This document shows positions 1-8,728 of a stretch of DNA of 64,000 nt, piece after piece. Each line of letters opens with the position of its first letter. Positions within the stretch are counted from its first letter, which is position 1. The stretch comes from Flavobacterium sp. AED (GTDB taxonomy: Bacteria > Bacteroidota > Bacteroidia > Flavobacteriales > Flavobacteriaceae), in NCBI RefSeq assembly GCF_000812945.1, contig NZ_JSYM01000003.1:310001-374000 (forward strand), in the 5' to 3' direction. Position numbers and translations under genes: made by a program. Below the pieces are notes generated by a model, which saw only the letters and a list, made by a program, of their open reading frames with translations, was not told the origin of the DNA and did no database searches.

Positions 1-1970
1 TTTTGAATGCTGTCTTTTTTACCTAAATTCAAATTAATACTTTCTACCTCTTCAATTTGCTTCACTTGGATAGGTCTTTTGATTTTAACCCCGTCTATAT
101 TCGCTAACGAAGTTAGACCACCTGCACGTTCAACAATATCATAAACCCTATCTTTTTTATTGGCCAAAACATATTTTCCTGCATAATTGACAGCACCTTT
201 AATCGTCACCATTTCTGGTTTTTCGTATACTGCCATTTTACGAATATTCACTACATCAAAGGGTTGTAAGGCAAAATTTTTCAACTGTTCATTGTTATTG
301 GCAGTAATTTCGATATTAAATAGTTGAACTTTACTAGGATTGGCATCATCGATCTCTTCTGCTTTTATCATTCGGGCAACCTCAACTCTTTTAGAGGCAG
401 AACCCGTTAATCCGCCTGCTTGAACTAACAAATCATTCAAGGTTAGATTTTCATGGTAATCATATATTCCAGGTTTTTTTATTTCGCCATCGATTGTTAT
501 TTTATATTCTTCAACAAAATCTAAAATAGAATATACGGTTACAACGTCCTCTTTTTTCAAAGCAAGGTCAGCTTCAAGGTCACCATCCAAAGCTTTAGAT
601 AAATTCACATTAACAATTTCCGTAGTCAAATCGGATTTTAGTCTGATTATTCTCGCTCTATTGCTATAAGCATCTTCTTTCAAACCGTCAGCCTTTGCAA
701 TCAAATCTGAAATGCGCATCCCTTCATAAAAAGAGTACGTATCAGGTCTAAAAACGGCACCTTCAATTTTTATACGGTTTTCAAATCGATTCAATATTTT
801 TGCCACCCTGAATACATCTCCTGAAAGCGGTTTGTAACTATTATATTCGGAGGCATTAACATCTTTAACTTTAAATTCTTTATTTGTTTTTTGCAATACA
901 TTTACGGAAGCTGTATAAGCAAACTCATTAAATCCTGAGGCAAAAGACAATAAATCAGAAAAGGTTTCTCCTTTTTTCATTTCAAATATCCCTGGTCGTT
1001 TTACCTGACCTTCCACAGTTACACGTTGCGTATAGGCTGGAATTCTAATGACGTCATTATCTTTTAAACCCACATTATCGGATTGATCGCCATTGACCAA
1101 AAAATGATAGATATCAATAGTACGATAAACTTTATTACCCCTTAACAACTCGATGTTTCTATAACTTCCATTCTTTCCGGGACCTCCACCCAAAAACAAA
1201 GCATTATAAACAGTCGCCAAAGAAGATATAGAATAATTACCAGGCTGTTTACTTCCAATTATAGTAACGCGAATGGTTCGGATACGGCTTAAACTTACTC
1301 CTACTTGCGATTGCCCGGAGGCAACAGTGCTGTACACTCTGGCTATAGCTCCTCTTATTTTCTGGGTAGCTGCTTCAATCGTCATTCCCGAGACCGGAAT
1401 CTGGCCTACATATTGAATGGTAACTTTACCTTCTATTGATACTGGAATACTGGCATTAAATTCCTGTACACCATAGACACTAATTTGTAATTCATCTCCA
1501 GGACCCAATACATAATTAACAGGGGTAGCCAATTTCAAATTAGGTTCAAAATTCAAGGTGGGATTATCGAACAATTCAGAACCAAAAATTAAAGTATTGA
1601 TAGAATCTTTGACTTTAGTATTGACAATTTTTTCTTGCTTTCTTCCAAAATCATCTTTCTCATCATCCGTTTGTTCATCTTCTGAAATCCCTTTCTTGAC
1701 TCCTTCTTTTTTTGAACTAATAGCTAGTCGCTCTTTCAATTTAGCAAACTCTGATGCCGACATACCTTTTGCCAAGACCATTGGCTCGGCTTGTTCTATA
1801 GTTACATTATTCGATTGCAACTGTGTTTTTATTTTTACGATATCAGCATCCGATAAATAATCTACCTTAAGCGTACTTAAGTCTGTACTTTTAAGCAAAT
1901 CTTGCGCCATAAGAGTCGAAGTTTGAAAAAGTGCTACAAACAACACAACAACTGTAATTATTTTTTTCAT
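1..1970 (-). CDS. SLBB-domain polysaccharide export protein (3' end cut off)
   Basis: This is an open reading frame of about 656 codons that starts with ATG at 1968-1970 and runs off the left edge without a stop. It begins with a signal peptide ending LFQTSTLMAQD. Near residue 150 comes a Poly_export-type segment (VLGPGDELQISVYG), followed by several SLBB repeats with the recurring pattern of a glycine-rich turn, KRPGIF or KKPGIY, then a leucine-rich stretch. Unlike the two short Wza lipoproteins in this locus it has no lipobox and is far longer, as is usual for the large SLBB export proteins of Flavobacteria. It probably forms or lines the outer-membrane or periplasmic export channel. It lies downstream of wzc (2340-4712) but is separated from it by a terminator and has its own -7 box. 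The missing C-terminus prevents a full comparison. Confidence 0.85.
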   Translation of the reverse strand, partial: MKKIITVVVLFVALFQTSTLMAQDLLKSTDLSTLKVDYLSDADIVKIKTQLQSNNVTIEQAEPMVLAKGMSASEFAKLKERLAISSKKEGVKKGISEDEQTDDEKDDFGRKQEKIVNTKVKDSINTLIFGSELFDNPTLNFEPNLKLATPVNYVLGPGDELQISVYGVQEFNASIPVSIEGKVTIQYVGQIPVSGMTIEAATQKIRGAIARVYSTVASGQSQVGVSLSRIRTIRVTIIGSKQPGNYSISSLATVYNALFLGGGPGKNGSYRNIELLRGNKVYRTIDIYHFLVNGDQSDNVGLKDNDVIRIPAYTQRVTVEGQVKRPGIFEMKKGETFSDLLSFASGFNEFAYTASVNVLQKTNKEFKVKDVNASEYNSYKPLSGDVFRVAKILNRFENRIKIEGAVFRPDTYSFYEGMRISDLIAKADGLKEDAYSNRARIIRLKSDLTTEIVNVNLSKALDGDLEADLALKKEDVVTVYSILDFVEEYKITIDGEIKKPGIYDYHENLTLNDLLVQAGGLTGSASKRVEVARMIKAEEIDDANPSKVQLFNIEITANNNEQLKNFALQPFDVVNIRKMAVYEKPEMVTIKGAVNYAGKYVLANKKDRVYDIVERAGGLTSLANIDGVKIKRPIQVKQIEEVESINLNLGKKDSIQ

Positions 1971-2125
1971 ATTTAATCTAAATTTTTACTTTTATGAAAT
2001 TTATTATATAAAAAACGTATTCTATTTAAAATTACCTATAGAAGAGCACACCTAATTATTCAAAACACAATATGGCTTCGCCATAGCTAACCACACAGTA
2101 AGCATACTCATTTTTAATATCTGTA

Positions 2126-2133
2126 CAAATCTA
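2126..2133 (-). promoter_or_regulatory. -7 promoter box of the SLBB export gene
   Basis: The minus strand reads TAGATTTG, matching the Bacteroidota -7 consensus TAnnTTTG. I see no good -33 TTG at 19-20 bases. It sits between the terminator of wzc and the SLBB gene, so it would give that gene separate transcription. Confidence 0.5.
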
Positions 2134-2282
2134 GAGTAAAAATACAGTATAAGCTATATTTTTCAGTAGGAAATAGAAAACAAAAAAGAATAAATTATTC
2201 CTTTTTAAAACAACGCAAAGTTTCTAATACTAAAATACTAAAAATCAGAAATTTCACATAAAAACTACAAATACGGATAAAT

Positions 2283-2322
2283 AAAAAAGTTTACAAAATA
2301 AAAATACTTTGTAAACTTTTTT
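2283..2322 (-). terminator. Intrinsic terminator after the first wzc
   Basis: A perfect 15-bp inverted repeat (2283-2297 with 2308-2322) encloses a 10-base loop, with A and T runs forming the base of the stem. It lies 18 bases after the wzc stop codon and closes the transcript that contains the 5.5-2.3 kb export pair. Confidence 0.85.
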
Positions 2323-2339
2323 AATAGAGAATGGTAAAT

Positions 2340-4712
2340 TTAAAACTTAATTATTTTTTTATACCAAGGTTCTTTTTTAACTTTTACTCCATACCCATAG
2401 CCATAGCCATAGCCCTTAGTTGAGTCAGTGTCATTAAGAAGTAGGCACATATTAGGCAATTTTTTTTCTTTAAATAGGGTGTTAGCAATGGCAAGCATAC
2501 GTTTTTCTAAAAAGTTAGCACGAGCCACGTAAATAAAACAATCCGCATTTTTAGCAATCAATAAGGTATCAGTGACTAAACTTACTGGAGCGGTATCAAC
2601 TATAATATAATCGTACTGGGTTTTTAAGGTTTTAAAAGTCTCATCTACCTTTTTACTCATTAACAATTCGGCAGGATTAGGAGGAATTACTCCTGCTGGC
2701 AGTACATAAAAATCCTCATAGCCATCATATTTGACAATCAAATCTTCCAGAATCAAATCTTTGGAAGATAAGTAATTCGTAAATCCTCGGTCTGGCAAGG
2801 TTAAATATTCATCCAGTCTTGGATTTCTGATATCCATTCCTATCAACAACACTTTTTTACCGGATAAGGCGAATGTGGCAGCAAGATTGGCCGAAACAAA
2901 AGTCTTCCCTTCTTTAGGAAAAGTAGAAGTCAAAAATATAGTTTTAGCATGGCCATCAGGAACCTTACTTAACATAAATTCCAAATTAGTTCGAATAATT
3001 CGCAAGGCTTCTGCTGAGCTGGTCCGGCTTTCTGATTTTATAATTTCAGAAGGACTGTCCGAGGTAGGCACATCACCTATAAATGGAATCAATGTTTTAC
3101 CTTCTAAATCCAATCGGCTTTTTATTTTGGTATCTAACAAGTCATCAGTATAAATAATTCCAAAAGGCACCAACAACCCTAATAACAAACCAGCTAAATA
3201 TATGATATTTTTCTTTGGTGAAACAGGCTTTTTTTCAGCTTTTGCAGCATCAATAACCCTGGCATTAGGTTCTGTAGCCGATAAAGAGATGGCAGTTTCT
3301 TCTCTTTTTTGCAATAAATACAAATACAATTCTTCCTTAACTTTTTGTTGTCTGGCAATGACTCTAAACTGACGTTCTTGAACGGGTATTTTCCCAATTT
3401 TGGCATTCAACATCCCTTCGTTGCTGCTCAAATCTCTTTTTTGAATCTCCAAGGAAGATTGTAATCGTCTCAAACTGGCGGCTACAGTTGCTTTTAATGA
3501 CGTAATTTGCTGATCAATTTTAACCACGGAGGGATTAGCAGTGGTGGCTGATTTCAATATGCGGTTACGATCCAAAACCAATTGATTGTACGAACTAATC
3601 AATCCGGAAGTATCACCCTGCCCTGCAATAATATTACTCGGAAGTAAATCAGCATTAGTGCTTTTCTTCATAAAATCCAACATAGAAGAAACTACGTTCA
3701 ACTGTATTTCAGTTTCCACGCCTTTTTTATCATATTCATTTGAACCTTCTATAAAAAGCTTGGCTTCTGATTCGATATCAGTCAGTTTATTTGATTTTTT
3801 AAAACTTTCAACATCTTGCTCCACACCATCCAACTCTTGGGTAATCAAGGTCAACCGATTCGCTATAAACTTAGACGTATTTTCGGAAATAAAATTTTTA
3901 TCCTCGGCAGCATCTTCATTATAAATCTGAATCATATTGTCCAAGAAAGCCTCTGCTTTTTTAACAGCAGAATTAGTAATAGAAACGGTAACAACGCTGC
4001 TCGTTTTACTGATAGACTCCACTTTTAATTCTTTTCTAAAACCTTCTACTACATCCTCCAGAGGACTGACAACGATACTGATTGATTTCTTCTTGTCTTT
4101 GGCATTCATAACAAATTTTGACTTATTTATCATAAGCCGTCCGTATTTCGTAGGTATTAATTCCCCATAGCGAAATACTTTTTTATTGTTTAAGAGTACC
4201 TGTGACGTATCTTGTACCAATTCGTTTTCCAATTCAAAGGTATTGGAAGTTAAGAATGTAAATTTTAAATCCATTTTATTCTCGTAAAATGAGTCTTTTT
4301 TATCAACAAAATATACTTCAATTGGGGATTTCTGATAAATTTCTCTATCCACTACTTTACCCCTGATAATAAAAGCCATGTTAAGATTTAACTTTCTTAC
4401 AGTACTTTCAACTAAAGTTCTGGATTTTAAAATTTCAACTTCATTATCCACATTACTTTTGAGACCTCCACCCATACCCAAATCAGCAAAAGCAGACAGT
4501 TCAGAAAGCATTCCGCCTTTTTTATCATCTTTTACTAAAATGGTAGTAGTGGCTTGATATTGAGGTATAGTGTAGCGCAAATACAAAAAAGCCAACACCA
4601 TACTAATACAAATACAAATTAGGAACCATTGCCAATGCACAACATACTTATCTAAAACTTCTTTTAATTGAAAATCATTTTCCTGATCGTCGTCAAACCT
4701 ATTATTTTCCAT
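2340..4712 (-). CDS. Wzc-type polysaccharide co-polymerase and tyrosine autokinase (copy 1)
   Basis: This 790-residue inner-membrane protein probably controls chain length and export of the polysaccharide through cycles of tyrosine autophosphorylation. A Wzz-like N-terminal part has one membrane helix near residues 30-50, a long periplasmic coiled-coil region follows, and a second helix lies near 503-523. The cytoplasmic bacterial tyrosine kinase domain carries Walker A (TFPKEGKTF, about 596), Walker A' (IGMDIRNPRL, about 622) and Walker B (YIIVDTAPV, about 700). It ends in a tyrosine cluster made of GY repeats, the usual autophosphorylation tail. It starts 8 bases after the stop of the Wza lipoprotein gene (4721-5515), with which it forms an export pair. 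A second, divergent Wzc is encoded at 22199-24664. Confidence 0.93.
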   Translation of the reverse strand: MENNRFDDDQENDFQLKEVLDKYVVHWQWFLICICISMVLAFLYLRYTIPQYQATTTILVKDDKKGGMLSELSAFADLGMGGGLKSNVDNEVEILKSRTLVESTVRKLNLNMAFIIRGKVVDREIYQKSPIEVYFVDKKDSFYENKMDLKFTFLTSNTFELENELVQDTSQVLLNNKKVFRYGELIPTKYGRLMINKSKFVMNAKDKKKSISIVVSPLEDVVEGFRKELKVESISKTSSVVTVSITNSAVKKAEAFLDNMIQIYNEDAAEDKNFISENTSKFIANRLTLITQELDGVEQDVESFKKSNKLTDIESEAKLFIEGSNEYDKKGVETEIQLNVVSSMLDFMKKSTNADLLPSNIIAGQGDTSGLISSYNQLVLDRNRILKSATTANPSVVKIDQQITSLKATVAASLRRLQSSLEIQKRDLSSNEGMLNAKIGKIPVQERQFRVIARQQKVKEELYLYLLQKREETAISLSATEPNARVIDAAKAEKKPVSPKKNIIYLAGLLLGLLVPFGIIYTDDLLDTKIKSRLDLEGKTLIPFIGDVPTSDSPSEIIKSESRTSSAEALRIIRTNLEFMLSKVPDGHAKTIFLTSTFPKEGKTFVSANLAATFALSGKKVLLIGMDIRNPRLDEYLTLPDRGFTNYLSSKDLILEDLIVKYDGYEDFYVLPAGVIPPNPAELLMSKKVDETFKTLKTQYDYIIVDTAPVSLVTDTLLIAKNADCFIYVARANFLEKRMLAIANTLFKEKKLPNMCLLLNDTDSTKGYGYGYGYGVKVKKEPWYKKIIKF
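2389..2415 (-). repeat. In-frame hexanucleotide repeat coding the Wzc tyrosine tail
   Basis: Near-perfect 6-base units (GGCTAT or GGGTAT on the coding strand) encode alternating glycine and tyrosine. Gain or loss of units would change the number of tyrosines without shifting the frame. Confidence 0.6.
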
Positions 4713-4720
4713 GCAATAAT

Positions 4721-5515
4721 TTATTTTGTAGTAGTAATAATCAATGTAATTAATGTAATCAATAACGAAGAGATAGAAATAATTACCCCGGTATTAGGTC
4801 CAATGGCAGCTCCATTTATTTTATTCTTATTGGGTTCTACATAAACCACATCATTTTGGGCTAAATAATAAAAAGGGGAATTAATAAAATCCGATTTGGT
4901 GATATCCACTCTATTATACGATTTGACCCCATCAATTTCTCGTATGACCAAAATATTATTTCTTTTCCCATAAATGGTCAAATCTTTAGCCATCGTCAAA
5001 GCTTCAATCAAAGTAATTCGTTCCGAGGCTACCGGATAACTTCCAGGCAAATTAACTTCTCCCTGTACCGAAATTTTGAAATTCATGACTCGAAGATTAA
5101 TTATTGGGTTTTTAATATAAACTGCAATTTTATCTTGCAACATTTTTAATACTTCGGATCGGGTCAATCCACTCACTTTCAATTTACCCAAAACAGGAAA
5201 ATCAATAGTCCCTTGAGCATCTACTAAATACAATTGAACGGTCTCCTGTCCACGAACAATATCTAGTTTACTGGCATTTGAAACGCTAAATGTTTTTAAA
5301 TTGAAAGGCATAGCAATTTCAGGATCTTCAGCAGATACAATAATCATCAGCAAATCATCCGGCTGCATCTTGATTTCATACGAATTAGACTTTTCGGGAG
5401 GAGTTGCACCATCAATACCCTGATAATAAACAATGTCTTTTCGGGAAGCACATGAAAAAAGGAACAGTACAAAAAACAAAGGGATTGTTTTTTTTATTAA
5501 AAATAAATAGTTCAT
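4721..5515 (-). CDS. Wza-like outer-membrane polysaccharide export lipoprotein (copy 1)
   Basis: This 264-residue protein has a lipoprotein signal peptide with lipobox FSCAS (acylated Cys about residue 22). A Poly_export domain follows (KMQPDDLLMIIVSAEDPEIA, about 48-67), then SLBB-like segments including VQGEVNLPGSYPV near 150. A hydrophobic C-terminal helix (about 240-262) matches the membrane-spanning end of short Bacteroidota Wza proteins. It should build the outer-membrane pore through which the polymer leaves, working with the Wzc encoded immediately downstream. It has its own -7 box at 5539-5546, so this pair is probably transcribed separately from the biosynthesis genes upstream. Confidence 0.92.
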   Translation of the reverse strand: MNYLFLIKKTIPLFFVLFLFSCASRKDIVYYQGIDGATPPEKSNSYEIKMQPDDLLMIIVSAEDPEIAMPFNLKTFSVSNASKLDIVRGQETVQLYLVDAQGTIDFPVLGKLKVSGLTRSEVLKMLQDKIAVYIKNPIINLRVMNFKISVQGEVNLPGSYPVASERITLIEALTMAKDLTIYGKRNNILVIREIDGVKSYNRVDITKSDFINSPFYYLAQNDVVYVEPNKNKINGAAIGPNTGVIISISSLLITLITLIITTTK

Positions 5516-5883
5516 AGGGTTTTAATTTATAAAAGCAGCAAATATAGGCATTAAAGTTCTATTAAGGTTTAAAAAGAAGCTATCAGCTAATTCGCTTTTA
5601 AAGAATAGGCGGTAAAAATTGCCGGTTTTAGAATTTGGAATTTGTTTTAACCGTGAATAAATGAAAATAGGACTGTCCGCTAAGCAGACTACAATTATTT
5701 TTTTAGCCACGAATTTCCACAAATCTCACGAATTAGCATTTAATTTTTCTTTTAAGGAACAAAATTCCTGAAATTTGCGACTAAATTTTTCTTTAGTATT
5801 ATTTGCGGATAGTAATAAATGGAAAAGCAGGGACAGATTCCTCAATTGAACGATTAAACAATTAACTAATTAAACCAACTCAA
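5516..5883. other. Intergenic region with wza promoter and a cacgaatt-type relic
   Basis: No convincing gene lies in these 368 bases. The right part contains three imperfect tandem units (cacgaattt, cacaaatct, cacgaatta) around 5707-5738. I recall this type of sequence as common non-coding filler in Bacteroidota genomes. The left end holds the -7 box of the wza gene. Confidence 0.5.
5539..5546 (-). promoter_or_regulatory. -7 promoter box of wza copy 1
   Basis: The minus strand reads TATATTTG, an exact match to TAnnTTTG, 23 bases before the ATG. The surrounding 14 bases (5538-5551) are identical to those around the -7 box at 18706-18713, ahead of the nucleotide-sugar dehydrogenase. No clear -33 box is visible. 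Confidence 0.6.
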
Positions 5884-7302
5884 CTAGTACGCGTTCTCCT
5901 CTCCGCGAAACACATTAATAACAGTCCTATAAATAATTTTCAAATCCAATAACAAGCTCCAGTTTTCAATATACCAAATATCATGATCTACGCGATCCTT
6001 CATATCAACAAGTTCCTTCGTCTCTCCTCTAAAACCATTGACTTGTGCCCAGCCTGTAATTCCGGGTTTAGCATAATGACGCACCAGATAATTATTGATT
6101 AATTCAGAGTATTGTTCCGTATGCTTCAACATATGGGGACGAGGACCCACTACTGACATAGTTCCCCAAAAAACATTAAAAAACTGAGGCAATTCATCCA
6201 TATTGGTTCTGCGCAACAATGCTCCAATTTTGGTGATACGCGTATCGCCAAGAGTAGCCTGCTTCTTATCCGCAGCAGCATTCACTTTCATAGTTCGAAA
6301 TTTAAGACAAACAAAAGCCCTGTTATCTCTTCCGGAGCGCTCTTGTTTAAAAAAGATAGGACCTGACGAGTCTATCTTGATAAGGAGAATCAGTATGGGA
6401 AACAACCATGGAAAAAGCAATACAATAACTAGAAAGGAAAAACAAATATCAAATGTTTTTTTTAAAAGGAGATTAAAGGTTAACTCCAATGGTTCCTTGC
6501 GAAGCATCAACACGGGAGTATTTTCATAAAAACTAATCTCAACCTTACGCGATTTAGTATACAACTGAAAATCAGGAATAAACTTAATCCGCACCATATA
6601 ACGCTCACAGAGTTGTGTCAGCTGATTAATTATTTTTATATTATCGATATGCAAGGCAACATACATTTCATCCACATTTTCCTTAATAATATAGTCTGCA
6701 ATGGCATCAAACCCACCTAAAATTGGGGAAGAAATAAAAGTAAAAGGATCCACTTTGTCATCAAAAAAACCCAAAACTCTGTAACCGTAGGTAAGATCTT
6801 TAGACAAAATTTTACGCATATGTTCTCCGGTATCATTAGCACCTATTATTATTACGTTTTTAAAATTGTATCCTTGAGCTCGAATATACTTCAAGACTTT
6901 CATAAAAAGCACTCGGGAAACAAAAAGAAACAGAAAAAAAATCATATAAAAATAAAACAAACGCAAACGGGAAATATCATTATATTTCAAAATAACAACA
7001 ATAGCAATAATCAACGCTACATGAAAGAGTACCATTCGAATTGTTCTGGTTAAGATAGACTCTATTCGTTCAACACGAATGATGCGATACGAATCTTTTC
7101 GGAGTAATAAGATAATCCAAAAAAGATTGGATAACAGAGAAATGGTTTGAATTTCTTTTAAATCCAAACGATCTAAATTATCATAACGGAATAAAAAAGA
7201 AAGAATAATTGCTACATTTAACAATACAATGTCCCATAGGAGAAAACAAAGTTTAAAATAACGCGAAAAACGATAAGCGGCGAGTTCTTTTAAGAGTGAC
7301 AT
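5884..7302 (-). CDS. Polyprenyl glycosylphosphotransferase (WcaJ-like initiating enzyme)
   Basis: This 472-residue membrane enzyme should start each repeat unit by moving a sugar-1-phosphate from a UDP-sugar to undecaprenyl phosphate at the inner membrane. The N-terminus has four to five helices. A CoA_binding_3-like Rossmann segment (VIIIGANDTGEHMRKIL, about 148) follows, and then the bacterial sugar-transferase domain (about 280-470). That domain opens with a membrane hairpin and carries KFRTMK, DELPQFFNV, SVVGPRPH and KPGITGWAQVNG. Length and order match the WcaJ/WbaP family, but the sugar it uses cannot be told from sequence. It is the last biosynthesis gene before the export pair. Confidence 0.93.
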   Translation of the reverse strand: MSLLKELAAYRFSRYFKLCFLLWDIVLLNVAIILSFLFRYDNLDRLDLKEIQTISLLSNLFWIILLLRKDSYRIIRVERIESILTRTIRMVLFHVALIIAIVVILKYNDISRLRLFYFYMIFFLFLFVSRVLFMKVLKYIRAQGYNFKNVIIIGANDTGEHMRKILSKDLTYGYRVLGFFDDKVDPFTFISSPILGGFDAIADYIIKENVDEMYVALHIDNIKIINQLTQLCERYMVRIKFIPDFQLYTKSRKVEISFYENTPVLMLRKEPLELTFNLLLKKTFDICFSFLVIVLLFPWLFPILILLIKIDSSGPIFFKQERSGRDNRAFVCLKFRTMKVNAAADKKQATLGDTRITKIGALLRRTNMDELPQFFNVFWGTMSVVGPRPHMLKHTEQYSELINNYLVRHYAKPGITGWAQVNGFRGETKELVDMKDRVDHDIWYIENWSLLLDLKIIYRTVINVFRGEENAY

Positions 7303-7367
7303 ATAATGATTTAGAGAGTCATTTATAGTAATAGATTCGTTTTACATTGCGCAAATTAGGAAATACT

Positions 7368-8102
7368 TTAAAAAAAAGTGTATTTTTTTTCTAAAATTAT
7401 CTTGATAAAAACAGGCCCGTAATACAGGTATCTTTTCCACATGCGCTTGGGTTCTTTTACCAGACGAATAAACCATTCCAATCGCAATTGTATCCAAAAC
7501 GGATGCGGGCGAACTATAGTACCGGCATAAAAATCAAATACGGCACCAATGGAACAAATAATTTTAGTATTTAATTGATCTTTATGCTCAAAACTCCATT
7601 TCTCCTGTTTGGGAGCAGTCATTCCAACAAATAAAACATCCGGTTGAAAAAGATTAACGGCATCAACCATTTGCTTATTTTCAATAGCCGAAAACTCAGT
7701 TTTGAATGGTGGAGAAAAAGTGTTGATCTTAATATTTGGAAACTCTTTGGAAACACGCGCTACAATTTTATCCAATGTGGCTTCTGAAGAACCTAAATAA
7801 AAACAAGACCCTCCTTTTTTGTTCAAATCCTCTAAAAGAAAATGATGAATATCGGCTCCCGCAATTTTTTTTATTTTTTGATTGTTCAATAATTTAACTG
7901 CTGCCACAATAGCTATCCCGTCTGGCAATAAAATATCGGATTGTTGCAAGGCGTTTTTAAAAGCGGCATCCTTCTCGGCGATACAATAAGAATATTGATT
8001 AACTGTGTTGATAAGGGTTTTGTCAGCAACAGTAAATCCTCTCAAATCTCCACTGTAGATAGAGTAGCCCAGAAAAGTAACTGTAGAAATGGAGTTAGTC
8101 AT
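7368..8102 (-). CDS. WecG/TagA/CpsF-family glycosyltransferase
   Basis: This 244-residue protein belongs to glycosyltransferase family 26. Typical members add N-acetylmannosaminuronate or N-acetylmannosamine to a lipid-linked sugar. The family signatures visible are LLPDGIAIVAAV (about 55), KIAGADIHHFLLEDL, DVLFVGMTAPKQEKW (about 155) and a GAVFDFYAGTIVRPHP segment near 195. A soluble, membrane-associated role in making the lipid-linked repeat unit is likely. It lies between the acetyltransferase gene and the initiating transferase gene, and acceptor and donor are unknown. Confidence 0.9.
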   Translation of the reverse strand: MTNSISTVTFLGYSIYSGDLRGFTVADKTLINTVNQYSYCIAEKDAAFKNALQQSDILLPDGIAIVAAVKLLNNQKIKKIAGADIHHFLLEDLNKKGGSCFYLGSSEATLDKIVARVSKEFPNIKINTFSPPFKTEFSAIENKQMVDAVNLFQPDVLFVGMTAPKQEKWSFEHKDQLNTKIICSIGAVFDFYAGTIVRPHPFWIQLRLEWFIRLVKEPKRMWKRYLYYGPVFIKIILEKKYTFF

Positions 8103-8130
8103 GAGTTGATAAATAAATTTAGAATTTATT

Positions 8131-8189
8131 ATAATTTGAAGTTAATTAGTTAAAACAATTTACTTCTTTTATTTGTAGTTTCAAATTAT
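8131..8189 (-). promoter_or_regulatory. Intercistronic 10-bp inverted repeat
   Basis: Perfect arms at 8131-8140 and 8180-8189 enclose 39 bases. The arm that comes first in the transcript overlaps the stop codon of the acetyltransferase gene. The element could be an attenuator or an mRNA processing or protection hairpin between this gene and the glycosyltransferase gene. Confidence 0.35.
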
Positions 8190-8728
8190 TTGCCAAAAGA
8201 TATTCTATAATGCTCATCTAAATCTTCCGCAGATTCGAAACGATTTGCAATTTTTTTTGCTGGATTACCTCCGTAAATACTAAAAGGTTCTACGTCTTTT
8301 GTAACCACTGAACCTGCAGCTATAATAGCTCCATCATTAATTTGAACTCCCTGAACTATAGTAGCCCCATATCCTATCCATACATCATTACCAATCCTAG
8401 TAACAAGGTTCAAACCTTTCCACGAGTAATCGGCATCCCGCATAGCTGAAGCCAATCTAACTGGCACTCCTATTTGTTGATAATGATGGTCATACTTGCC
8501 TACTACAGCTACCTTATTTCCAAAAATTACGTTGTCACCAATAGAACAATCAGTCTCAATAAATGAGTCCCTGCCGATATAAAAATTTTTTCCAATCTTC
8601 AACGTTGATTTAGCCCAAAGTCGTACTCGAACTCCTGAATGGAAACCAGTACCTATTGAATATTTTCGATATTTTACATCTACAAGGTATATATTTCTTA
8701 TTTTTTTCAAAAACTTAATTAAAATCAT
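8186..8728 (-). CDS. Hexapeptide-repeat O-acetyltransferase
   Basis: This 180-residue left-handed beta-helix protein has a run of hexapeptide repeats from about residue 40. It ends with the CatB/NodL-type block [27 protein letters not shown] and [10 protein letters not shown] histidine pair in GKYDHHYQQ near residue 78 is a plausible catalytic site. It probably transfers an acetyl group from acetyl-CoA to a sugar of the repeat unit in the cytoplasm. Its start overlaps the stop of the preceding glycosyltransferase gene by 4 bases (ATGA), which suggests translational coupling. Sugar specificity is unknown. Confidence 0.85.
   Translation of the reverse strand: MILIKFLKKIRNIYLVDVKYRKYSIGTGFHSGVRVRLWAKSTLKIGKNFYIGRDSFIETDCSIGDNVIFGNKVAVVGKYDHHYQQIGVPVRLASAMRDADYSWKGLNLVTRIGNDVWIGYGATIVQGVQINDGAIIAAGSVVTKDVEPFSIYGGNPAKKIANRFESAEDLDEHYRISFGK

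Larger units (their letters stand above)
1971..2339. other. Intergenic region, SLBB gene leader and wzc terminator
   Basis: No gene is visible in these 369 bases. Read on the minus strand it holds the terminator of the upstream wzc gene (2283-2322), a -7 promoter box (2126-2133) and a leader of about 150 bases. The leader contains the small hairpin TATGGC-GAA-GCCATA at 2071-2085, whose core GCGAAGC is known to form unusually stable mini-hairpins. Confidence 0.6.

Noticed and set aside
5522..5722. 66-codon reading frame starting MWKFVAKKI
   Set aside because: It lies in the cacgaatt-type filler, has no domain or promoter, and includes the -7 box of wza copy 1.
7361..7385. AAATAC/GTATTT pairing at the end of the WecG-like gene
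   Set aside because: Only six AT-rich pairs overlapping the coding end; not convincing as a terminator.
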